The translations under genes and the position numbers were made by a program. From an uncultured Lachnospiraceae bacterium (lineage in GTDB: Bacteria; Bacillota; Clostridia; Lachnospirales; Lachnospiraceae): a stretch of 5,101 nt of DNA. The stretch spans positions 1 through 5,101 of the forward strand of contig CALWEE010000138.1 of NCBI GenBank assembly GCA_944376975.1, in the 5' to 3' direction. Every line of letters starts with the position of its first letter. Positions within the stretch are counted from its first letter, which is position 1. The notes under the pieces were generated by a model. That model had not been told where the DNA came from, searched no databases, and saw only the letters and a list, made by a program, of their open reading frames with translations. Below, in pieces: positions 1 to 5,101 of this stretch.

Positions 1-269
1 ATATGATCGACTGGCTTGCCCGGACCCATGATGTGTTGATCACTATGGAAGAGAATGTGCGCGCCGGCGGCTACGGCATGGCGGTGGGCGACTACCTGAT
101 GACGGAGAACGGTTCGGCGGGAGCGATAAAACTGGACCATATCGCTGCACCGGATGTGTTCGTGGAACAGGGGCAGGTGGAGCTCCTCCGGGAAGAACTG
201 GGCATGGATACGGCGTCCGTCTGTGAAAAAGTGAGAGGATACTGGAATACATTGGAGGATGCGAAGTGA
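1..269 (+). CDS. dxs: 1-deoxy-D-xylulose-5-phosphate synthase, C-terminal fragment (5' end outside window)
   Basis: This is the C-terminal end of DXP synthase, the cytosolic thiamine-diphosphate enzyme that condenses pyruvate with glyceraldehyde 3-phosphate in the first step of the MEP isoprenoid pathway; its product also feeds thiamine and pyridoxal synthesis. About 88 residues are visible, all in the transketolase C-terminal domain. The diagnostic family stretch is a T-M-E-E-N-V-x-A-G-G-x-G block (E. coli has a similar LEENAIMGGAGS), followed by a P-D-x-F-V-E-Q-G block and L-R-E-E-L-G-M-D, matching the usual end of Dxs (P-D-x-F-I-x-Q-G, E-L-G-L-D). The ThDP-binding and central domains lie left of the window. 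The first ATG in the window (position 3) is an internal methionine and not the start. The stop TGA at 267-269 overlaps the GTG start of tlyA. The identification rests on motif recall and on the expected dxs-tlyA neighbourhood. Confidence 0.95.
   Translation, partial: MIDWLARTHDVLITMEENVRAGGYGMAVGDYLMTENGSAGAIKLDHIAAPDVFVEQGQVELLREELGMDTASVCEKVRGYWNTLEDAK
252..259 (+). promoter_or_regulatory. Ribosome binding site of tlyA, inside the dxs coding end
   Basis: TTGGAGGA lies 6 bases before the GTG at 266. It sits inside the last codons of dxs and fixes the GTG as the tlyA start. There is no nearby ATG in this frame before the S4 domain. Confidence 0.8.
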
Positions 270-1072
270 AAAAACGTCTGGATATATTGATGGTGGAAAG
301 GCGCCTGGCGGATTCCCGCGAAAAGGCGAAAGCCATCATCATGGCGGGACAGGTTTTTGTCAACGGCCAGCGGGAAGATAAAGCCGGGACCACGTTCGAC
401 GAGACAAAAGCCCATATCGAGATAAAAGGAAAGACTTTGAAATATGTGAGCCGGGGCGGCCTGAAACTGGAAAAAGCGATGACTGTTTTCGACGTGGACG
501 TTCGAGATAAAGTCTGCATGGATATCGGTTCTTCAACCGGAGGATTTACCGACTGCATGCTCCAGAACGGCGCGCGGAAGGTTTTCGCGGTGGATGTGGG
601 CCATGGCCAGCTGGACTGGAAGCTGCGCAACGATCCCCGGGTCGTCTGTATGGAGCGGACGAACATCCGCTATGTCCGCCCGGAAGACGTGGGCGAACCC
701 ATCGCGTTCGCTTCGGTGGATGTTTCTTTCATCTCCCTGACAAAGGTGCTGCCGGCCGCCAGAGCGCTTTTGAGCGGGAACGGTCAGATGGTCTGCCTGA
801 TCAAACCCCAGTTTGAAGCGGGACGGGAGAAAGTTGGGAAAAAAGGCGTGGTGCGGGATAAAAACGTGCATCTCGAGGTGATCCGCATGATCATGGAACA
901 CGTAAAAGAGCAGCATTTCGCCGTTCTGGGCCTGGACTATTCACCCATAAAAGGCCCGGAAGGCAATATCGAATATCTGATCCATATTGAAAAGTACCCG
1001 GAAGAAGCCGGCCTGCCGGAACCGGCAGCCGATCCGGTCTTGGTGGTGGACGCGGCGCACGCGGCGCTTTAA
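266..1072 (+). CDS. tlyA: TlyA family 16S/23S rRNA (cytidine-2'-O)-methyltransferase, S4 + FtsJ-like domains
   Basis: 268 residues, the normal family length. The family transfers a methyl group from S-adenosylmethionine to cytidine 2'-OH in 23S rRNA (C1920), and in some members also in 16S rRNA (C1409); the older name is hemolysin A. Residues 3 to about 60 form an S4 RNA-binding domain (R-L-D-x-L-M-V-E-R-R-L-A-x-S-R-E-K-A, then a V-F-V-N-G turn). A Rossmann methyltransferase domain follows: S-R-G-G-L-K-L at 62-68, the SAM loop D-I-G-S-S-T-G-G-F-T-D at 86-96, A-V-D-V-G at 108-112, D-V-S-F-I-S-L at 152-158, L-I-K-P-Q-F-E at 178-184 and N-I-E-Y at 234-237. K67, D152, K180 and E236 fit the K-D-K-E catalytic tetrad of the FtsJ superfamily. 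The last 25 or so residues are an Ala/Pro-rich tail. The gene starts with GTG, overlaps dxs by 4 bases and is probably translationally coupled to it. Whether it modifies one or both rRNA sites cannot be read from the sequence. Confidence 0.96.
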   Translation: MKKRLDILMVERRLADSREKAKAIIMAGQVFVNGQREDKAGTTFDETKAHIEIKGKTLKYVSRGGLKLEKAMTVFDVDVRDKVCMDIGSSTGGFTDCMLQNGARKVFAVDVGHGQLDWKLRNDPRVVCMERTNIRYVRPEDVGEPIAFASVDVSFISLTKVLPAARALLSGNGQMVCLIKPQFEAGREKVGKKGVVRDKNVHLEVIRMIMEHVKEQHFAVLGLDYSPIKGPEGNIEYLIHIEKYPEEAGLPEPAADPVLVVDAAHAAL

Positions 1073-1077
1073 GGAGG
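1071..1077 (+). promoter_or_regulatory. Ribosome binding site of nadK, overlapping the tlyA stop codon
   Basis: AAGGAGG begins within the TAA stop of tlyA (1070-1072) and ends 4 bases before the ATG at 1082. It is a near-perfect Shine-Dalgarno with short spacing, so ribosomes ending tlyA cover the nadK site. Confidence 0.85.
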
Positions 1078-1081
1078 CTGT

Positions 1082-1948
1082 ATGGATAAATTTTTGATCG
1101 TGACCAACCGGGATAAAGATAAAGATCTTCAGGTGACCGGGTTGATCCGAAAATACCTGGAAGACAGGGGCGCCCGGTGCCGTCTTGCCCGGCCGCTCCA
1201 GGGAAATGACGCCCTCGTCACCGGCTATACCGACGCGCTCAGCATGAAAAACGACATTGAATGCGTGCTCGTCTTGGGCGGCGACGGTACGCTTTTGCAG
1301 ACGGTCCGTGATTTTGTCGGACTGGATATCCCTTTCGCGGGCATCAACCTGGGAACGACCGGCTTTCTGGCGGCTATTGACCGGGATGAGCTCATGTCCG
1401 GCCTCAACGCCCTCCTTCAGGACCGGTTCACGATCCAGAAGCGGATGCTGCTAAAAGGGCAGGTGTTCCGGGGCGATGAAAAACTTCAGGAAACGATCGC
1501 CTTTAATGACGTGATCGTTACCCGTTCCGGTTATTCAAGGCTTGTGGAACTGAAAATCTTCGTGGATGACCATCTGTTGGATATCTACGCGGCGGACGGC
1601 GTGATCGTATCGACGCCGACCGGTTCCACCGGTTATAATCTGTCGGCCGGAGGGCCGGTCGTTTTTCCGGAAACGGAGATGATGATCATCACGCCCATCT
1701 GTCCCCATTCCCTGTCCGCCCGGAGCGTGGTCGTTCCGGCTGGCGCGCGGGTCGTCGTTGAAGTGGGAAAACGGCGGAAGACGCAGAAGGAAGAAGCCAT
1801 GGTCACCTATGACGGACAGATCGTCTGGAATCTGGAGACCGGAGACCGGGTGCAGGTGGAACGTTCCCCTGTATATGTGCCTATGATCCGCATTCGGGAA
1901 AATGATTTCTGTGATGTGTTGAGAAATAAACTGAAAAACGTACAGTAG
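1082..1948 (+). CDS. nadK: NAD kinase (ATP/polyphosphate-dependent NAD+ 2'-phosphorylation)
   Basis: 288 residues, typical of bacterial NAD kinases. The cytosolic enzyme phosphorylates NAD+ to NADP+, the only de novo source of NADP(H). The signature G-G-D-G-T-L-L is at residues 66-72, with the catalytic-type Asp at 68. The G-I-N-L-G-T-T-G-F-L-A block is at 87-97, the N-D pair (usually N-E or N-D) at 142-143, D-G-V-I-V-S-T-P-T-G-S-T-G-Y-N-L-S-A-G-G-P at 172-192, and I-T-P-I-C-P-H-S-L at 203-211. Together these cover the N-terminal alpha/beta domain and the C-terminal beta domain that forms the NAD site. The gene begins 9 bases after tlyA and is read in the same operon. This position between tlyA and argR is usual in clostridia. 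Nothing looks truncated or altered. Confidence 0.97.
   Translation: MDKFLIVTNRDKDKDLQVTGLIRKYLEDRGARCRLARPLQGNDALVTGYTDALSMKNDIECVLVLGGDGTLLQTVRDFVGLDIPFAGINLGTTGFLAAIDRDELMSGLNALLQDRFTIQKRMLLKGQVFRGDEKLQETIAFNDVIVTRSGYSRLVELKIFVDDHLLDIYAADGVIVSTPTGSTGYNLSAGGPVVFPETEMMIITPICPHSLSARSVVVPAGARVVVEVGKRRKTQKEEAMVTYDGQIVWNLETGDRVQVERSPVYVPMIRIRENDFCDVLRNKLKNVQ
1919..1946 (+). promoter_or_regulatory. Possible internal sigma-A promoter before argR (weak)
   Basis: TTGAGA at 1919-1924 (5 of 6 to TTGACA) and TACAGT at 1941-1946 (4 of 6 to TATAAT) are separated by 16 bases at the very end of nadK. A start near 1953 would give argR-recN a short leader. Matches of this quality arise by chance, and no extended -10 is present. 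Offered as a candidate only. Confidence 0.2.
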
Positions 1949-1952
1949 GATG

Positions 1953-1960
1953 AAAGGAGA
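1953..1960 (+). promoter_or_regulatory. Ribosome binding site of argR
   Basis: AAAGGAGA ends 9 bases before the GTG at 1970. It supports the GTG start, since the encoded protein then has the usual ArgR length and N-terminus (M-K-x-x-R-H-x-K-I-L-E-I-I). Confidence 0.75.
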
Positions 1961-1969
1961 CCGCGGCAG

Positions 1970-2419
1970 GTGAAATCAAAGAGACATGCGAAGATATTGG
2001 AGATCATCAGTAAATATGAAGTGGAGACGCAGGAAGAACTGGCGCAGCGGCTGAACGAAAGCGGCTTTCCCGTGACGCAGGCGACGATATCGAGAGATAT
2101 ACGGGAATTGAAGCTGTCAAAAGTGGCAGGCGGGAACGGAAGGCAGAAATATGTGGCTTTTACCAAACCGAACGCCGAGATAAGCGATAAATATTCCCGC
2201 GTGCTGAAAGAAGGGTTCGTGTCCAAGGAACTGGCGTCCCATCTGATCGTCATCAAAACAGTGACCGGCATGGCCATGGCGGTGGCGGCGGCCATCGATC
2301 ATATGGAACTGCCGGGCGTGGTGGGATGTATCGCGGGCGACGATACGATCATGTGCGCGCTGCGCAGTCCGGAAGACGCGTACACGATCATGGAAAAATT
2401 TGACCATATGCTTGCGTAA
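1970..2419 (+). CDS. argR: Arginine repressor ArgR/AhrC
   Basis: 149 residues, the standard length for the family. ArgR is a hexameric, L-arginine-responsive DNA-binding protein that represses arginine biosynthesis and, in Bacilli, activates catabolism. Residues 1 to about 65 form the winged helix-turn-helix: R-H-x-K-I-L-E-I-I, then E-L-A-Q-R-L, then the recognition helix T-Q-A-T-I-S-R-D-I at 36-44, whose S-R pair contacts ARG boxes in the family, followed by L-K-L-S-K-V. The C-terminal hexamerisation and arginine-binding domain carries G-M-A-M-A-V-A-A-A-I-D at 100-110 and G-C-I-A-G-D-D-T-I at 119-127, with the arginine-binding Asp pair at 124-125. The gene lies 21 bases after nadK and 19 before recN. 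No clear ARG-box palindrome is visible near its start, so autoregulation is not shown here. The start codon is GTG. Confidence 0.97.
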   Translation: MKSKRHAKILEIISKYEVETQEELAQRLNESGFPVTQATISRDIRELKLSKVAGGNGRQKYVAFTKPNAEISDKYSRVLKEGFVSKELASHLIVIKTVTGMAMAVAAAIDHMELPGVVGCIAGDDTIMCALRSPEDAYTIMEKFDHMLA

Positions 2420-2425
2420 GCTTAC
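2416..2425. repeat. 10-bp perfect palindrome at the argR-recN junction
   Basis: GTAAGCTTAC covers the argR stop codon (2417-2419) and the first bases of the gap, just before the recN Shine-Dalgarno. Wider, imperfect pairing is possible between CCAT (2404-2407) and ATGG (2426-2429), and between GCTT (2410-2413) and AAGC (2418-2421). It does not resemble a Firmicute LexA box. It may be chance. Confidence 0.4.
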
Positions 2426-2426
2426 A

Positions 2427-2431
2427 TGGAG
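2427..2431 (+). promoter_or_regulatory. Ribosome binding site of recN (decides the start)
   Basis: TGGAG ends 7 bases before the ATG at 2439. This selects that ATG over an in-frame TTG at 2400, which lies inside argR and has no Shine-Dalgarno; the ATG start also gives the expected RecN N-terminus. Confidence 0.75.
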
Positions 2432-2438
2432 TGATGTT

Positions 2439-4130
2439 ATGCTTTTAAATATCCACGTAAAAAATCTGGCGCTGATCGATGAGGTGGACGTGGCGTTCAG
2501 AGACCATCTGAACATCCTGACCGGCGAGACCGGCGCCGGTAAATCGGTGCTCATTGGATCGGTCCATATGGCTCTGGGCGGACGCGTATCAAAAGATATG
2601 ATCCGAAAAGGCGCCGACGAAGCGGTGGCGGAGCTTTTCTTCGACACAAAGGATCCGGAGATACACGCCCTTTTGGCCGATATGGATATCCCGGCAGAAG
2701 GTTCCCAGATCGTGATCTCCAGGCGGCTGACCAAAAACAGGAGCGTCTGCCGCGTCAACGGGGAACTGGTTTCGGCGGCGGCTCTGAGGGAGATCGGCAG
2801 CCGGCTCATGGACCTTCACGGACAGCATGAGAACCAGTCGCTTCTTGATGAAGGCCGGCATATCCTCATGCTGGACCGTTTTCTGAAAAAGGATCATGAA
2901 TCCCTCTTTGAGGCGATGGAACAGGCCTATGCGGCGTACAGCCGGCTGAAAGACGAAGTGGATCTGGCCCGGACCGATTCCGAAAGCCGGGCGAGGGAAA
3001 TGGCCTATATCCGGTACGAGGTGGACGAGATCGCCCATGCCCGGCTTCAGGATGGAGAGGACGAACAGCTTGAGGCGGATTTTCGGCGGATGACCCATAG
3101 CCGTCAGATCGCCGAGGCCATGACAAAGATCCATCAGCTGACCGGTTATGATTCGGGTGAGACTGCCGGTGAACAGCTGGGCCGGGCCCTGCGGCTTATT
3201 CGCGGCGTGGAAGCTTACGATGACGCGATCGCGTCCCTGAAAGACCAGCTGGAGGGCGTGGAAAACCTGCTCAACGACTTTAACCGGGATCTGTCCGATT
3301 ACCTGTCCGGCCTGACGTTTTGCGAGGAAGATTTCAAAGCCGTGGAAGAACGGCTGGAGTTGATCGACCGGCTGAAATCCCAATACGGACCCACGATCTC
3401 CAAGATCCGGGAATACGCGAAAAAGCGGGAACAGGAGCTGGAAAAGCTGGAACATTACGAGGAATATCTGGCCGACCTAAAGGCGCGGCTTGCAGATGCC
3501 CGAAAGGAAGTGGAAAAGCAGGCGGACAGACTGCGGGCTCTGCGCGTGGAAGCGGCCGCCGTTCTTCAGGAGAAAACGGAAGAAGCGCTGAGGGATCTGA
3601 ACTTCAACGACGTCCGGTTCCGGGTACAGATATCGGATTTGGGCCATTATTCCCGGTTGGGGATGGATAAAGTCCTTTTCCTCATCGCGCCCAACCGGGG
3701 CGAAGACCTGAAACCGCTGGATCAGATCGCTTCCGGCGGCGAACTGTCCCGTATGATGCTGGCATTTAAGACGGTGCTCGCCGACAGCGACAGGATCGAA
3801 ACGCTGATCTTCGACGAGATCGATTCGGGCATCAGCGGGCGTACCGCCCAGAAGGTGGCCGAAAAGCTGGCCCAGATATCCCGGGACCATCAGGTGATCT
3901 GCATCACCCATCTGCCCCAGATCGCGGCCATGGCGGATAATCATTACCTGATCGAAAAACATACGGAGGGCGAGCGGACCCTCACGTCGGTCCACGAGCT
4001 GTCAGAGGCGCAGAAGATCGAGGAGATCGGCCGGCTGACCGGCGGTGTTTCGATCACCCGTACCGTTCGGGAAAACGCGGCTGAAATGAAAAAAATGGCA
4101 GAGCAGTTTAGAAAATCCTGTTTGAAATAA
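2439..4130 (+). CDS. recN: DNA repair protein RecN (SMC-like ATPase)
   Basis: 563 residues from the ATG at 2439, within the usual RecN range of about 550-575. RecN is a cytosolic SMC-like ATPase recruited early to double-strand breaks, where it promotes end cohesion for RecA-dependent recombination. The N-terminus (M-L-L-N-I-H-V-K-N-L-A-L-I-D) matches the family. Walker A G-E-T-G-A-G-K-S is at 29-36 and the L-H-G-Q-H-E-N-Q-S-L-L block at 126-136. A long charged, helical region of about 150-375 forms the short coiled-coil arms. The ABC signature A-S-G-G-E-L-S-R is at 431-438, Walker B L-I-F-D-E-I-D at 456-462, the D-loop region S-G-I-S-G-R at 463-468, and I-T-H-L-P-Q-I-A-A-M-A-D at 489-500. 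All ATPase motifs are intact. The gene follows argR by 19 bases and ends at a strong terminator, so it is the last gene of the operon. No LexA-type box is visible upstream. Confidence 0.97.
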   Translation: MLLNIHVKNLALIDEVDVAFRDHLNILTGETGAGKSVLIGSVHMALGGRVSKDMIRKGADEAVAELFFDTKDPEIHALLADMDIPAEGSQIVISRRLTKNRSVCRVNGELVSAAALREIGSRLMDLHGQHENQSLLDEGRHILMLDRFLKKDHESLFEAMEQAYAAYSRLKDEVDLARTDSESRAREMAYIRYEVDEIAHARLQDGEDEQLEADFRRMTHSRQIAEAMTKIHQLTGYDSGETAGEQLGRALRLIRGVEAYDDAIASLKDQLEGVENLLNDFNRDLSDYLSGLTFCEEDFKAVEERLELIDRLKSQYGPTISKIREYAKKREQELEKLEHYEEYLADLKARLADARKEVEKQADRLRALRVEAAAVLQEKTEEALRDLNFNDVRFRVQISDLGHYSRLGMDKVLFLIAPNRGEDLKPLDQIASGGELSRMMLAFKTVLADSDRIETLIFDEIDSGISGRTAQKVAEKLAQISRDHQVICITHLPQIAAMADNHYLIEKHTEGERTLTSVHELSEAQKIEEIGRLTGGVSITRTVRENAAEMKKMAEQFRKSCLK

Positions 4131-4138
4131 AAATATAT

Positions 4139-4179
4139 CCACATACTATAGACGACACATATAGTATGTGGTTTTTTTT
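4139..4179 (+). terminator. Intrinsic (rho-independent) terminator after recN
   Basis: A perfect 12-bp inverted repeat (CCACATACTATA at 4139-4150 with TATAGTATGTGG at 4160-4171) encloses a 9-base loop and is followed directly by eight Ts (4172-4179). It begins 9 bases after the recN stop. The stem is AT-rich (5 G-C pairs) but uninterrupted. On the other strand the stem is followed by a ragged T-rich run, so weak bidirectional activity is possible. It ends the dxs-to-recN transcription unit before spoIVB. Confidence 0.92.
4142..4148 (+). promoter_or_regulatory. Candidate sigma-G-type -10 element within the terminator stem
   Basis: CATACTA is an exact match to the sigma-G -10 consensus (CATNMTA) known from B. 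subtilis, where spoIVB is transcribed by forespore sigma factors. No good -35 is present at standard spacing: TGAAAT at 4123-4128 resembles the consensus but leaves only 13 bases, and GTTTG at 4120-4124 leaves 17 bases with a poor match. The match could be a by-product of the stem sequence. The gap offers little other room for a spoIVB promoter. Confidence 0.28.
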
Positions 4180-4189
4180 CGCGAAAAAA
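4174..4189. repeat. 16-bp perfect palindrome (T6-CGCG-A6) between terminator and spoIVB
   Basis: Six Ts, CGCG and six As form an exact palindrome that shares its T tract with the terminator and ends 24 bases before the spoIVB ATG. As RNA it would be a weak AU stem. As DNA it could be an operator-like site. No known protein site is recognised. Confidence 0.5.
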
Positions 4190-4198
4190 CACTCAGAC

Positions 4199-4205
4199 AG
4201 GAAGG
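4199..4205 (+). promoter_or_regulatory. Ribosome binding site of spoIVB
   Basis: AGGAAGG ends 8 bases before the ATG at 4214. It favours this start over the ATG at 4206, which overlaps the site and is in another reading frame. Confidence 0.75.
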
Positions 4206-4213
4206 ATGGGACG

Positions 4214-5101
4214 ATGGAAGTCAGACAAAGATACAGAAGATGGCTTTGCGCGATCTTCGTGGTCTATGTATGCGTATGCGTGTTATGGGCGTATCTGTCC
4301 ATTTGTTGGTCCATTCCGGACACCTGGAAGATACAGGCGGGAGATCCGGCTTCTTTTGGGACCCACTTCCCCTTTTCCGGCGGCGACGTTTCGGTCATAC
4401 ACGTGGACAGTGAGAAAGTCCCGGATCAGGAGATAACGGTGGATATCGGAAAGCCGGTGTCCATGTATATGTCCCGGACGGGAACCTATCAGATCCATGT
4501 GGAATGGTTTGGCGTTCCGGTCAAAGAAGTAGAAGTTTCGGTGGTGGAGGAAAAAAAGCTGATGCCGGTGGGCATGCCGACGGGGATCTATATCCGGACA
4601 GACGGCGTCATGGTCCTTGGGACGGGACAGGTTACGGATACGGATGGCCAGATACGTGAACCGGCCAAGGGACTGCTGCGGTCGGGCGATTATATCCGGT
4701 CGGTCAACGGCGAACCGGTTTTTTCCACGGATCAATTTATCCGCCTGTTAAATGAAAGCGAAGGCGGGGAACTTTCCCTGGAAGTGGACCGGGACGGCGA
4801 ACCGGTCCTCATTGCTGTATCGCCGGTGAAAACGGCGGAACAGGAGTATAAACTGGGCGTATGGGTACGGCAGGATACCCAGGGCATCGGGACCATCAGC
4901 TTTGTGGATGAAGACGGTCATTTCGGAGCCCTGGGACATGGGATCACCGATGTGGATACCAATCAGATCATCCGGATCCGGTCCGGGAAACTGTATACAT
5001 CGGACATTTTTTCCATCGTCAAAGTAAAAAGCGGGACGCCGGGCGAAATGGTGGGAACGATCAACTACCGGACCGGGACGGTGCTCGGAAGCGTGGAAGA
5101 A
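4214..5101 (+). CDS. spoIVB: SpoIVB serine peptidase (stage IV sporulation protein B), N-terminal 296 residues, 3' end outside window
   Basis: The frame is open from the ATG to the window edge. SpoIVB is made in the forespore and secreted into the intermembrane space. In B. subtilis it cleaves SpoIVFA, freeing SpoIVFB to activate pro-sigma-K in the mother cell. A basic start (R-Q-R-Y-R-R) precedes a single membrane segment at about 10-33, a signal anchor with type II topology. A beta-rich region with S-G-G-D at 55-58 follows. K-L-M-P-V-G-M-P-T-G-I-Y at 115-126 leads into a PDZ domain to about 205, with G-L-L-R-S-G-D-Y-I-R-S-V-N-G at 153-166. The S55 peptidase domain begins with Y-K-L-G-V-W-V-R at 212-219, then G-I-G-T at 224-227 and F-G-A-L-G-H-G-I-T-D-V-D at 237-248, where H242 is the expected catalytic His. 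The catalytic Ser lies right of the window. The gene is separated from recN by a terminator, so it needs its own promoter; spo0A is the expected next gene. Confidence 0.96.
   Translation, partial: MEVRQRYRRWLCAIFVVYVCVCVLWAYLSICWSIPDTWKIQAGDPASFGTHFPFSGGDVSVIHVDSEKVPDQEITVDIGKPVSMYMSRTGTYQIHVEWFGVPVKEVEVSVVEEKKLMPVGMPTGIYIRTDGVMVLGTGQVTDTDGQIREPAKGLLRSGDYIRSVNGEPVFSTDQFIRLLNESEGGELSLEVDRDGEPVLIAVSPVKTAEQEYKLGVWVRQDTQGIGTISFVDEDGHFGALGHGITDVDTNQIIRIRSGKLYTSDIFSIVKVKSGTPGEMVGTINYRTGTVLGSVEE

Noticed and set aside
43..666. Minus-strand open frame opposite dxs and tlyA
   Set aside because: It covers two real genes. Its Ser/Arg/Pro-rich composition is typical of a shadow frame.
1052..1067. Direct repeat of GCGGCGC at the end of tlyA
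   Set aside because: It encodes the Ala-rich tail and there are only two copies. No T run follows, so it is not a terminator.
1112..1126. Tandem GATAAA repeat at the start of nadK
   Set aside because: Two and a half short units coding for Asp-Lys repeats on a surface loop. Too short to mean more.
1949..1969. ARG box for autoregulation near the argR start
   Set aside because: I looked for an 18-bp AT-rich palindrome of the ARG-box type at the nadK-argR gap and the recN-spoIVB gap and found none convincing.
2400..2438. N-terminal extension of RecN from an in-frame TTG
   Set aside because: It lies inside argR without a Shine-Dalgarno, and the extra 13 residues are not family-like. The ATG at 2439 is well supported.
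2520..2540. GC-rich inverted repeat including the 12-bp palindrome ACCGGCGCCGGT (2529-2540)
   Set aside because: It encodes the Walker A loop of RecN (Thr-Gly-Ala-Gly) with GC-rich codons, which explains the symmetry.
2117..2809. Minus-strand open frame spanning argR and the start of recN
   Set aside because: It crosses two confidently identified genes and their junction and carries no family motif.
2589..3455. Long open frame on the minus strand opposite recN
   Set aside because: It mirrors recN, whose motifs are intact across the region. The peptide has no recognisable domain and no Shine-Dalgarno. It arises from GC-ending codon use.
3477..3995. Minus-strand open frame opposite the recN C-terminal ATPase motifs
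   Set aside because: The + strand carries the ABC signature and Walker B here; the reverse peptide has no known motif.
4206..4436. Short + strand frame starting at the ATG at 4206
   Set aside because: Its ATG overlaps the Shine-Dalgarno of spoIVB, and the frame ends early without any recognisable protein feature.
4283..4735. Minus-strand open frame opposite spoIVB
   Set aside because: The + strand frame has clear PDZ and S55 peptidase motifs. The reverse frame has none and no ribosome binding site.

Overview
The window is a compact run of same-strand housekeeping genes from a spore-forming Firmicute, most likely a clostridial organism of the Lachnospiraceae type. Three things support this. 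The gene order dxs - tlyA - nadK - argR - recN - spoIVB is the classical cluster that normally leads into spo0A in Bacilli and Clostridia. nadK inside the cluster is a clostridial trait, since Bacillus subtilis keeps its NAD kinases elsewhere. The ribosome binding sites are strong and purine-rich. The DNA is moderately GC-rich by eye, with GC-ending codons common, so it is not a low-GC Clostridium such as C. perfringens. No species can be named from the sequence alone.

Layout, all on the + strand: the C-terminal end of dxs (to 269); tlyA (266-1072, GTG start overlapping the dxs stop); nadK (1082-1948); argR (1970-2419, GTG start); recN (2439-4130, ATG start after argR); a strong intrinsic terminator (4139-4179); then spoIVB (from 4214, running off the right edge, 296 codons visible). 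Gaps between dxs and recN are -4, 9, 21 and 19 bases, so these genes look like one transcription unit whose main promoter lies left of the window. Only 83 bases separate recN from spoIVB. No stretch above 300 bases lacks a gene.

Functions are mixed: isoprenoid precursor synthesis (Dxs), ribosomal RNA 2'-O-methylation (TlyA), NADP supply (NadK), arginine-responsive regulation (ArgR), double-strand break repair (RecN) and sporulation signalling (SpoIVB). The terminator separates the vegetative operon from the sporulation gene.

I see no mobile element, CRISPR array, phage gene, RNA gene, toxin-antitoxin pair or sign of transfer, and no convincing undescribed system. The least explained DNA is the 83-base recN-spoIVB gap. 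It holds a perfect 12-bp terminator stem containing a sigma-G-like -10 match, followed at once by a separate 16-bp perfect palindrome. Smaller curiosities are a 10-bp palindrome at the argR-recN junction and a possible internal promoter before argR.
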